DNA from: Varroa destructor
Lineage: Eukaryota; Arthropoda; Arachnida; Mesostigmata; Varroidae
Length of the DNA: 64,000 nt
Assembly: GCF_002443255.2 (NCBI RefSeq)
Contig: NW_019211454.1
Span: 23,822,782 to 23,886,781, forward strand
Direction: 5' to 3'
This document shows positions 36,501-47,700 of this stretch, piece by piece. The notes under the pieces are model-generated. The model worked only from the letters and a program-made list of their open reading frames with translations. It was not told the origin of the DNA and searched no databases. Within the stretch, counting starts at the first letter, position 1, and the number at the start of each line of letters is the position of its first letter. The position numbers and the translations under genes were made by a program.

Positions 36501-38390
36501 GCCAAAGAGCTTCGACAATGTCACAGGTATAAAGAACGACAGCTTCCTGCAGCTGTGTTTCAGACTAGTTACGAACAATTACATTGCGGTAAAGTACCTA
36601 ATGATCAAGTATATACTCGTATACCGATAATGGAGCTTTGCAATTAAAATCAATCATTTTAAAGCAACTGTTCTCGATGTTAACTTTATTGGAGTCTGCC
36701 GTATACTTGAATTAGAAGCTCTATTATAATTCCAACAATACAAAAAGGGCCTGATCTTTTTTAACTAGACTTTCAGTGCATGCTTATGTTAGTTCACCTG
36801 AGAACCCGTATTGGCCTTACAAACTTCACACGTCACTAAGCTAACACCTATGACAATGTTGATTTCGTAAAAGGCTACTTCCTCAAGAAGGTTCTATACT
36901 CAAGCTATTGGGTCGTGTTTAATAGTCAGTAGCATCTCGTTGCTTTCCGCTACCTTGTACGCCTCGAATCAGAACATCCAGTTGGACATTATCTCTATTC
37001 AGTACGCAAGCCGTCTAATGGAAAAAAAAAACGATACGACGCATAAATGCCCTCTGGCGGTGAGCGACTGTAAGCTGAAGCAACGACTGATTTAAACAGA
37101 AATCGACCGTTTACAACTTCGAAATTGATGTCATCGTTACTGCGTGTCCAGGACCTTAGCAAAAGCGAAGATGCATATGCCTCGTTGTTCCGTTTTGACT
37201 CTACTCAATACAATGGACCATCGTTTGAAATAGACCCACGTTGAAGTCGATGAGAAACGGAGTCTAAAACCTTGCACCGAGTGTGTACTATGAATGCTTC
37301 TAAGCAAAGGAGACACAACTCCACTCTGATCGCTCGCGTGCAAGTAGCGTAGGAGACACTTACTGATTAAGATTCGATACTCAACAACAAGGCTTTTACC
37401 TTGCCAGTATATATTAAGGAAATTTGTTTCGAGATCGATATAAGATGACAGAGACAATCATCGAATGGGTTTACCTATTTCTAATCTGGCAACTCTAGGT
37501 CCGGTACGACTGGCCTTTTCATAGCAATTGCCAAGCTTAATCAACTTGGCCTGAAATGCTTTCGTTTACCGACTCGCTTTATTTATCTTTTACTGGTTTG
37601 ATGCTAATTAAGCTTAATGCAAAACCTGGACGATACCTGTTGCGTCCATTTGGTGCAGAAGATCTTCCGTATATTCTGTCATAGCTTAAAGCAACGACTT
37701 CCACACTTTAAGCGAGCCATCGGTATTGATTAGATAAGACCTGAATAGAATTCAAACAGAATTGATAATGTTCTTTTGTCAACAGTAAATCCGCACGAAA
37801 ATAATTATTGTCGAGTCCGAAAATGCCGTTTATGTTGCGTTGAGATGCTTATTGACTTGCAATGAGCCTCTCGTTTCTTTATCTGTGTGAATAACTGGGT
37901 AATTTGCTGAAACTAGAGACCAGCCGCTGCCCACTTTTCTCTATCCGATTTTTCTCTTCGGCTGCAAAATTAAGTCGGGATTTCGTTAACACCGAGCAAA
38001 TTCTCGAGTCATACAGATAAATATAATATATTTCCGTCTCGTAGCTTTGGTTTCATTTGATATTCATCGAATGTTTCATTCCCGGTCGTATACTCTTTAG
38101 TGTACACAGTGTATGACAAGTTCATTTCATTTGTCATTAGTGACTAATAGTTAATAACTTAATACGTACGGGTCGAAGATATGCTAACAGCCGAGTGAAT
38201 ATATAAAGTTATTAAAAACCATTTCAATTATACATGTCTCATTAGGTTTCTAAAACTAATTTAAAGCATTTGTCAGATGTCCTAGAAATGGTATCAGGGG
38301 GGCGACGAGCAGCTTGACATTTATCACAGTATTTCTAGCATATCAAACATCGATATGTACTACCGCCAAGTAGTTGAAATCCGGTATCCT
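33590..38390. other. non-coding, no gene recognised
   Basis: AT-rich. Frames at 34156-34419, 34461-34721, 35689-35982 (minus, 97 codons), 36334-36647 and 37137-37457 have no recognised domain. Confidence 0.45.
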
Positions 38391-38849
38391 GCGATGTCTG
38401 TGGTGAAACCATGCACTACAAAACGAATACGATTCGTTTGTTCAGCCTATTTGTTTTTTCGCGTTTGTTATTCCTCATTGCACTCGAAAAAAACAAAGTC
38501 CCATCGATCTCGTCTAAAATTTGCTCCCAGTTCCTGGAGTTGATCTTAAAAGCTTCCGCTGCTGACGGCTTAGGTTTTCGGACAGCAGTAACGAGTCGGC
38601 TAAAGGATTTTAGGTTGCTATGTATGTGCCAGTGCTCTTTTGAAAAAGGAGGTTTTGAGGCATTTCGATTGTTCGGATCTCTTCGGATTTCGGAAACGAT
38701 CGGAGCTATCTTGATAGCTCGAGGTCGAATAGGCTGAAAGCGGCTATGAGGGACAAGCGATGACGCTACTCGACCGCTCATGCAGTTAACACTGCCCTCT
38801 TGCATGTTTTGGTGACGTGCGCAATGAAACTTCTGTGCCATTCGTGAAA

Positions 38850-39540
38850 AGGAAGTACGGAAACTGGTTAAAATAGGCTAGAGGCTGTCGGACGAGATGC
38901 AAGGTATCAGTCGTTACTGTGTTGTTTCGCCTTCTAAACTTCAACGCTTCCACTTTAGCTTAAACGCAGTCCTGTATCTAGCGCATGCAGCTGGGTCGCG
39001 GTTTGCTGCACTTGCGACTTGTTGGACCTGTATGTCACTGCGTCATTCAGAGACAAGACGGCTTTGGCTTGTTTCTTCGATCGCTTTTTTCATCAGAGAG
39101 GCCGTTTCGCAAACTAAAGAGCGATGGTGGGCCGAGATTGCCCCTTTGAGCCAAGCCAGTTGTTTAAGGTAATAATCAATAATTATTCGATTCTTCTATA
39201 GAATTGCAAGGGAATATTGAGCACCTCAATAGAGGCCTTTATCCTAAGCGTCGAGTCAAATACGGCCTTAAAGTTGATGAACACAGCGGATTTCGCAGCC
39301 TCTCTTGGCGTCAGACGCCAGCGCGCCACTTCCGTGGAGCGTTTTCTTCAAAAGCCATATTGCTGTTGTATTAAAATGGCGTGTATGCTTTTGAAGTGGC
39401 AGTTTGGTCTCTCAGTTAATAGACTGATTGTGTCGCGTAGGTTGAAAAATTTCACTGCAGTGAAGACGAGCATCGCGCGATGTGTCGTAGAGTCCTTTCC
39501 TTCGGCGCAAACATCTCCGAAACAGTATTAAAGCGTGTCA
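38850..39540 (-). mobile_element. LINE reverse-transcriptase fragment
   Basis: On the minus strand 39252-39281 encodes FINFKAVFDS, preceded by AKSAV: this is reverse-transcriptase motif A of non-LTR elements (families read FIDFKAAFDS). The expected catalytic Asp is Asn here. It is followed, as expected, by IEVLNIPLQFYRRIE (the GIP block). Further on, in shifted frames, comes a weak match to the ADD block and QVQQVASAANRDPAACARY, typical of the helix after it. Upstream, QYGF then RKRST resembles the QxGFRxGRST motif, shortened. Stops and frame changes show it is inactive. The GC-richer sequence at 38400-38850, including a 141-codon minus frame, may belong to the same element but gave no motif. 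Confidence 0.75.
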
Positions 39541-39544
39541 TATT

Positions 39545-41277
39545 TAGAGGAAGAGAATGAATTACATAGCATGGAACTGCTAGGTACAGGTTACTTGCTA
39601 TTACGATGAGATTTCGATGACCCTATCATCAGTTGATCACCAACGCTAGGTAGGTTGCAATATATGAACACAATCTTTAAGTTATAGAATGATGAGTCTG
39701 ATTAGCCTTGTATTTACACGGTAGGCGTTTAAGTTAGCACAGGTACAACGATGCCATATGTTAAATAGTAAATCTTGTCGTCTTTTTCATAATCCAAAGA
39801 GTCGTAAATGAATTTTTGAAGAGATTAATGAATCTGAGGTACCTGCTACTATAATCATTGTGGATCCACTCCATTCAAGCTGGAAGTCCGAAGCAGTAAA
39901 AGCTCTTTTACAGATCTAGGTTTACAGAACAGGGCACTTAATAACCTAAAGACATTTAGATATAGAACTTCAGGAGATAGTGGAGACTGTACAAAATGAT
40001 CCAACTGTGAGGAACGGATCTAAACTGGCATATACGTAAGCTCCACGTTATCTGACTGGAAAAAGAAGATAACAACTAACTCCTGTATCTGAATGCCCTC
40101 TAATTGGAAATGTTAAGTAGAAAAGTAAATAAGAGACGGCGAACAACATTTTCAAGAATTTACTCAAATGAAGTATTACACTGTCTTTTTTTTGCAAACT
40201 GATTTAGACAAAGACATGCCCAATTAGGGTTTGTTTCCCTTTATGTTATTCTTATCAAGCAAAGCTTTGATATTGTATTTGCAAATCGATAAAGCCGCAT
40301 TGAATCTATCTATTGCAACCTTCACCATTTGCTACATAAAAGTACTAGTGACAGGTAGATATATATATCATGGCTACAAGCACAGCAGTTTTCAACAGAT
40401 TCATTATACTGTCGCAAAAACGACGGAGAAAGAGCCTGAGGTCAGAAGGGTCCCAGTCGATATGTCTCCTGTACAACGTTTTGAAGTAAAGCATATTACA
40501 TTGTTATCCTCTATGTAGCTCAGGATATATAGTTCCATTGACAGCTTACTTCGAAAAAGCTAGATATATTATCCTCAAAAATAACCAGATATAACACACG
40601 CGACACGAATGGTCACCAGGAAGAGTCTATCATAGTTTTTGGCTACAGCCAGAGGAATCAATATATTTTACAATGCCGCATTTAATGTTTGTATTTACTG
40701 GTACCGCTCCGTCATTTAGAAACCATAGATCGACCTGTACGTAGACTGGCTATGTTGAATGCAATGGCTCCACGAAGTGTGAAAAGCTGTTTTATGAAGA
40801 GATGCAGCGGCTCACGGAATATCAAAGAACTCTAAAGCTGGTGTTACAAAGACTTTAAGCACTTAGAACTCAGAAGGGACATACAGAATGTGGAATAGCG
40901 GTACAGTTCCGTTCTTAGTAGAAGCGAAAAAACAGTATACGATATGTTATTATAGGTTATTTAGAGGAGAAAATACCTTAACGCTTTCGTAAAGGTGTAA
41001 ACGTATTCCGCATGTGTTATAAACAGGTTGGAGGGCACAAAAAACTACAGCGAAACAAAATACGAAGGACTATCAGTAAAAGGAGAATAGTCTAGTTTAC
41101 AAAAAAAATTGTGTTATCGATGTAAACAAGTGAATTATTATATCGTTTCAAAAAAAGAAATGCCATCGAACGTAAATTGTGGTATTGTTGAAGAGTATAT
41201 GTTATCTGACAATGGACAAATGTAGCCTTTACATATGACGTAGTAATTAATTATAAATTAGTTAAAAAATGTACTGT
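39545..41277. other. non-coding, no gene recognised
   Basis: AT-rich. The 40231-40518 frame (95 codons) has no recognised domain. Confidence 0.5.
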
Positions 41278-41279
41278 TA

Positions 41280-42318
41280 GGCTGTTACAAGCGAATCCGG
41301 CGGACTTTGAAATTAATTAAGTAACTTTTGGAACTAGTTAAATCAGAATGGTAGTTTTTTTAATTTGTATTAGAGCTTCTATCCTTCATTTTTACGCACT
41401 TATTCCAGCAGTCTGGTAATTTCTGAACCGCCATGTACCCGCCAATCGCGCTCCCATACAATGTAATTACTCCACCTAGGGCTTCTCGAAGAATGTCGGT
41501 AATGAAATATGCTTGCTCACCGGTGGTCCTTTTTAGGGTATGGAAAGCCCCGTAATTACATGGGCTCAGATCACGAGAATAAGCAGCTTAAAGCCAATAT
41601 TGCATATTTCTTTGCTTAGTACGTGTTAGAGATTCTCTCATTTCTTTTTTATACGCTTGTCCTAGTCTTCCGAAAACTTTTAGACAGCCATTCGCGTACC
41701 TATCTGCAATTTCTCTGTCTGTTGCTTTCCGTGAATCGATGGTGGAATTTGCTTGTTTTCCAGTTACTCTTTTTGGAGAACGGAAAGGCCCGGAATCACA
41801 CGGATTTAAATCGAGAAAATAAGCGGATTGAAGCTAACGTTGCATACTCCTTTGTTCAATCCAGAAAGTAATAGGAAAAAATTCGCAGTCTGGCGTCTTC
41901 GTGAAGTAACCAAAGTGCGCGTTCTCGATTGCCATGCCAACGGTCCGTGTGTCCCTCGAGGAATATGAGATAACAGGTTGCATTCGTTATTTCATTTTAA
42001 GTATCTCATAGTGGCCTTGTTGGCGTTCAACACTAATTTTTGTTTCTGAAACGTTTATACCATCCACGTTTTGTGCTTCTCTTAATCTTAGATGAATGCC
42101 TGCAGCTTTATAGCCTTCGAAGGATAAAAACTTGAAAACTGAGCATTGATTTTTGAGGCTAAAAAGTGATTTTCTTCCTGAACTCCTTTGTCCTGAAATG
42201 AGCTTTCATGCACAAGTTTCGCGAGGACTGGACTATTTATAAGACAGGTTTCGTTTTCTATATAATACGTTCATACGTTATTCAATTTCAGGACCCGCTA
42301 AATTCGCCTCAAACGACC
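41280..42318 (-). mobile_element. chimeric mariner-like element with duplicated C-terminal half
   Basis: Flanked by TA on both sides (41278-41279 and 42319-42320). The ends are inverted repeats: GGCTGTTACAAGCGAATCCG at 41280 and, reverse-complemented, GGTCGTTTGAGGCGAATTTA at 42318, and the match continues inward. Transposase sequence is on the minus strand. 42220-42040 is N-terminal (FEGYKAAGIHLRLREAQNV), and the middle is missing. 41875-41628 gives FWIEQRSMQR and YFLDLNPCDSGPF. 41627-41371 repeats the same region as AAYSRDLSPCNYGAFHTL and continues to KLPDCWNKCV. The second C-terminal copy is closer to the element at 43588 than to its neighbour. It is non-functional: it has stops, has lost its centre, and the third catalytic Asp is Asn in one copy. 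Confidence 0.85.
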
Positions 42319-42320
42319 TA

Positions 42321-43585
42321 GTAAATTAATGATGATATAGCCTAATTTACGGACTTGATGTAGATTTACGGCTCTCCCACGCTGTAGTACTAGCACTATT
42401 GCGTTGGATGATCTTTTTGTAATGTTTGATCATCTTCTGGGCGTGACGGCTACAAACTACTGGCAACCTGTGGAGTGATCAACTTTTATACATTAGAGCT
42501 AACTGGTTGATTTGCAGGTCTTATTTGGGAAGAGATTAGAAGCCAAACATATACCTATTCTCTTTTTCCTTTATTTAGAATTAGTGTCACATGCATTAAC
42601 AGAGACTACATCATACGCATCTATACCCATCATATTAAGATAGTAGTTTTTACACATTTCTCTAAACTGTGCCTGTCCAAGAAACGAACGTATTACTTAC
42701 ATACAAATTACAGTAACAAAACAACACCCGGATGGCTCTGCTTTGCATTTATAGAGAAAACGTTGGTGTTTCTTTCATATATTACGTTGTCATCTCTCAT
42801 ATAGTGACCATCAATCCTGGAACCTCGAAGATGACACTTTTACGCGCCGAGGCGTATTTATATATGCGGCACGTCGCCTGCTCTGAAACCAAATATTAAT
42901 GTAATAAATTCTTATTTTCGAGTTACTTTGCCCCTAAGAAACGTTGCAATCCAATCTGCGATTCCGAACATACTATCCAAACGATAGTGCCACTTCTGGT
43001 TCGATGACATACTCCTTCTGCCTTTTCGCACAAATCCACCCTATATTGATTAAGGCTATGGTTTTTACACCTTTTTCTTAATTACGTCGCTCCTATGTTA
43101 CTCATACATAGATTACGGCTCACATATGGACTACACACATATACAAGGTCGCTTTCTCATGTAAAAATTAGAATTATGTGTGCAGTTTGGTTTATTAGTA
43201 AAACGGTGCTAGTAATAGTCGCAACTTGCTAATTTTACCAGGCATAATCTATATATAGCACCATACAACAAAAGACATCGGGATGCAGAAGGCTAGCTAA
43301 AAGAAATTTATAGTATCTACAATATTTTTTACGAAGAGTTAAAACAACTAGACCATCGAGTGTCAGCCGTCATAAGAGTACTGATATAACGGTACTCAAT
43401 ATGCATCCTCCACATACTTGTATTATGACTCGTTCTATAAGAAAAAAAGCTTTTAAGTGAAAGTGTTTTCTCAAGTAAGTATATTTTCCAGATTTAGGAT
43501 TAAATATGGTAACTAGATCTTGTAGTTAGTGCTATTTGGCTGCTGTATTGTACCTTATATATAGACAGGAAGACAATGAAAATAT
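42321..43585. other. non-coding, nothing recognised
   Basis: AT-rich spacer of about 1.27 kb between the two mariner-like elements. Confidence 0.55.
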
Positions 43586-43587
43586 TA

Positions 43588-44720
43588 GGCTCTATCAACG
43601 ACCCTAGCGGACTTTGAAACTGAATAACTTTTGAATTAGTTGGGCTAGAATGATCATTCCTAATGTATATTAGAGGCTAGCTGCTTTATTTCTACACCTT
43701 ATCCCAGCGGCCTGGCAACTTCTCCAGAGCCGTGTGCCTGGCATTCGTGTTCCTATATGTAATTACTCTACCTAAGGCTTCTCGAAGTAAGTACATAATG
43801 AAATATGGTTGCCAACCGGTGGCCCTTTGTCGAGTATGGAAAGCTCCGTAGCCACACGGACTTAAATCAGTAGAATAGGCAGCTTAAAGCCAACATTGGA
43901 TATTCCTTTGCTCGATCCAGAAGGTAACTGAGATCTGATGATGAGGTTCGACATTGTCATCAACGCGACCAATGTATGTGCTTTCAATTATCGTGGTAGT
44001 GGTGGACGAGTCTCTTGAGAACTCGAGATAACGGCCGCATTCATTGGTTCATTTTCGGTCAGTATTGTAGCCAATAGCCCTAATGTCCGTTGCAAAAACT
44101 TTCCTTACTTTACTACTCGACAATTCCATCGGACTGAATTTCCTCCCCGGGACGGTGCCATTTTCTTGCCTGGCCCCTCTCCTCTAGCCGAAGAAATTGA
44201 ACCGTTCTTTATGACGACCGTGTGCTCCAGGTGGGTTCTTTACTGAAGTCTCACAAATTGCACGTGGAGCACACTACACGTATTTCCCTGAAGTCAATTT
44301 ACAAGGAACCAATATTTATTTAGCTTTTTCACTATTTGTGTTATGATCTTGTGCCAGTTTTGGTTGACATTACCCCCGATACCTGCGCATCTCTTCGCTG
44401 GTTTTCAACATTCCAGTCTGCCACCGTGAAATATCTGCATTATTTACGCTTAAGGACTTTCGTCTAATGTTTTCCACCAATCTTCGATAAGGTTTCTGCA
44501 TCGCTATAGCCTTCGAAAGACAAAGAACTGACCACTAAGCGTTAATTTTCAAACCTAAGAAAAGTGATGCTTCTGAGTTCATTTCTTCTGGGTTAAACCA
44601 GTACCCATCTATGAGTTTCAATAATGAGACTGGAGTATTTGCCAGCCAACCTGTCTATTAGCGGCGCTTTGTTTAAAGGTTATTCTATTCCAAAATCCGT
44701 CGCGTTTGCCCATGACAGCC
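43588..44720 (-). mobile_element. degenerate mariner-like element with both terminal repeats
   Basis: 1,133 bases, bounded by TA (43586-43587, 44721-44722) and by inverted terminal repeats: GGCTCTATCAACGACCCTAG on the left, and GGCTGTCATGGGCAAACGCG on the right after reverse-complementing. Inner parts (GCGGACTTTGAA, GAATAAC) also match. The transposase is on the minus strand. Near the right end the N-terminal region is weak. About 43990-43930 gives DDNVEPHHQISVTFWIEQRN, which holds the second catalytic Asp (HDN block). About 43885-43840 gives AAYSTDLSPCGYGAF, where the third catalytic Asp is Gly. About 43730-43700 gives LEKLPGRWDK. Frame changes and stops are present. It is the closest relative of the 41371-41627 segment, about 2 kb away. 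Confidence 0.88.
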
Positions 44721-44722
44721 TA

Positions 44723-47700
44723 ATAATATTATTTTTTATTAGTTTTAGATTTCAACCTAAAACCCGAAATGTGCATTTTAAGAAATACAGCCCCGATAAA
44801 CGTCTCCTAGACTAGCCACAACGTGTCTAGCAGCGATGCACCACTTGTTCTGTTGCCCTTCTTCAAGATTAGGTTTGTGGGCTAAATGGGGGCCGCATGT
44901 AGCACATTTAGTCACTCAAGACTGTTCACTTGACGTTAGGACCATCATTGCCAAGTATGCATATATTTGTTTCCCTGTCCTTGCAGTACTTTGTCCTACA
45001 GCAACAACAATAACGTCGTCGTCTTTCTGGTGATGAGATCCATACGAAGAGCAATTAAGCGACGGGCTGAAACGTCTCAACGACCGCACTACCTTCTTCG
45101 TATAGCAGATGAACTGAATAATGGCCGCTGAATTTCCACAGTGCATAACGTTATAATGGGTTTCCCAGTCTCCTTCGACTTGAAACTTAGCTTATTCAAT
45201 TTGAATGCGCCGTTTTCGTCCGTATTTACGTTCCTTTGCATCTTCCCTGATAAAATAATCCTTGCACTCTACTTTGGAAAGCTCCCATGCTCCACAGATA
45301 ATAGAACCACAGAATAGCTTTAGGCTACGAGCCAACTTGGACAACGCACCGGGTCGCACCGGAACTTCAAACTATGATCTTATAGATCTTTAAAATATTT
45401 ACTATACGGTTATTATTGAAGCATGTACAAATATTAGTTATCGAATTTTTAAACCAGCTTCGTAAAAAGATATTCTCCATTCTAATCACACTGGCGAAAT
45501 CATTAAAAGATATGTACGAAGTGATATTCGGACCCATTTATTAAGTGACAAATAAAATCGGTCGTTCTGGATATTTGACGGAATTTAACTCATGTATTAA
45601 CAGAACCGTCTGAGCTGTACCTTTATCGCTAGGTTTTTAAATCATACATCTGAGGTGCAATGTTCGCTTGCAATTAGGCTACGCGTATTGCGACATTTGT
45701 CCTTTGTATTTGAAGCTATCGCGTCTCAGCAATAAGATCCATAGGAAGATTTTGTACATGATACCATTGTCCTCGTAGCAATCTGCGATGTGAAAACTTC
45801 ATTAGAACTTTAATTTTTATGTTGAATCCCTTCGAATTTATCAAAGCGCGTAACACTGTGAGTGGGAACGACATCAGTAAAAAGCGGGATTCTGCGAAAA
45901 CTTAGAGCTACCAAACATTGTTTACGCTTCTACTGCAACATTGAATGGGTAATAGTTATCACCGGTAACATTATAGTATTGTTTTTGTCCTTTTGCGAGC
46001 GATCAGATAGCTCTCTCATCGTCTCTGGGTTATTATAAGGTGACAGATTTTTTTTTAGTCAGAAGCCCGTGGCAGTTATCGGTGAACTGGGAAGACAGCT
46101 GTTTATTTTTCAGTAATCGAAACCGAAATGGGCTAGGTGTAGAAAGTGGCACTTGTTCGACTTGCAAAATATAACTTGCAAAGTATAACTATGAGCATAT
46201 TATATTATGACTAGCTTTTAGTATTTAGTAGGAAAGTTATTATAATATGATAAACATAACTTACGATGATCTGGTACTCAATATAACAGGGTAATGCGAA
46301 GAATATTGATATACGTAAGACCAGATCAAACGATCCTTTATTATTCCATATGTCCAATGGATTCGATTTGTACTCTGATGGCAAGACAGCAGAGAGCGAT
46401 GGACTATATAGCAGGCGTTCTATGTGTGTGAGACAGGGCGGCGTCGCACTATTAATTACAATGATAACAATCACAGTGAGTTCACAGATGTTCCAAACTA
46501 TCTATACATTCTGAACATTGTACGAACTATAATCGGTTATAACTACGTTGCATGACTTTAATGGGTCAACTTGCAGTAGCTTTATAAACTCGCTGACTCA
46601 TTGACAGTGGGCTGTCATTGCAAAAACTGACAATGAATATGGATGGCGTCCTGTAGATTTCATCTGACGGTGCCATCAACAACGGCGACTTCTGCTACCG
46701 ACCTTTTAAGTAGCAATAGTTGCATACATGTTGGATGGCAATTACAGAGCCTATATAAAGATGCACGCACAAGCTGTCAGTATTGCACTGGCCTAACTTT
46801 AGGATATCGGCTAAGGCTGTTCGGGCTTCTCTGGTCGGCTGATGTTGTACGACTCCGATTTACGTTCAATCGAAGTAACTATAAAATAAATTTAAAGGTG
46901 TACGATGTTCTATTGAATGCTTTTTTGGGACACCCACCTTTTCCCACAGAAGAGTATATTAGCTTTTCGCCTAAAAATATAATACAAAGAAACCAGGCCT
47001 AGGTTAGAAGAGGACATAAGTCTACAGCTGGAAAATACCGTTGTTTACGAGGAGGAAACAAATAAACATATGGTTGAAGCATGATAGCCGCGCTGTTCTT
47101 AATTGGAAGCCTATTTGTTACTAGTTTTTAATCTGCCGGATTACATATATATATATATATATTAGCCCATACCCAACTGTGGCCTGTGTTTCTCCTAAAC
47201 TATATATGAAGAAAGTCAGGATAGGAATCGTTTTTCATCAATTATCATTAACTGTAAGCCCATTATATATGACCTTGAACCGGAAAAATATCTTTCAAGG
47301 ATGTTTGAGGCAACACTGTACCTCGCTGACTAGCTATCTGTTCCTCATCCTTGCCCCCTGCCGAGTATTCAAAGGCAGATTGTAATTACACCTAGATACA
47401 AATGTAATAATATGGTGTGGTAAACTAATAACAGATTGGTGTTTCAACTTTAGAAGCAAGCCCAGTCCCGGTCTATGCAGGCTCTTTGTCATTTCCGTAT
47501 CGCGTTTGAGATAGCGTGGAAGTGAGTATGAGGCGATAACTCGTAATACTCACAACGCTTATGCGTCTTACATATTCTATTCCTTGTTGTTGGTAGAAAC
47601 TGTTCAGGCCAGCCAGGCCTTACCAGGGAGACTTTGTATTACAGATGCCTTTCTCGAAATAATGCTGTCCTGTTTTCGCATATTATTCTCATTTATTCGA

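Noticed and set aside
38416..38841. 141-codon minus-strand open frame
   Set aside because: It lies just past the LINE fragment in a GC-richer block, and the opposite strand is also open for over 100 codons. No domain seen, so not called as a gene.
45015..45840. Similarity between about 45030-45130 and 45735-45800 (shared AGATCCATA and nearby words)
   Set aside because: The match fades quickly and needs many gaps. It cannot be told from chance without an alignment score.
46643..47002. 119-codon plus-strand open frame
   Set aside because: No domain, poor start context and no splice support.
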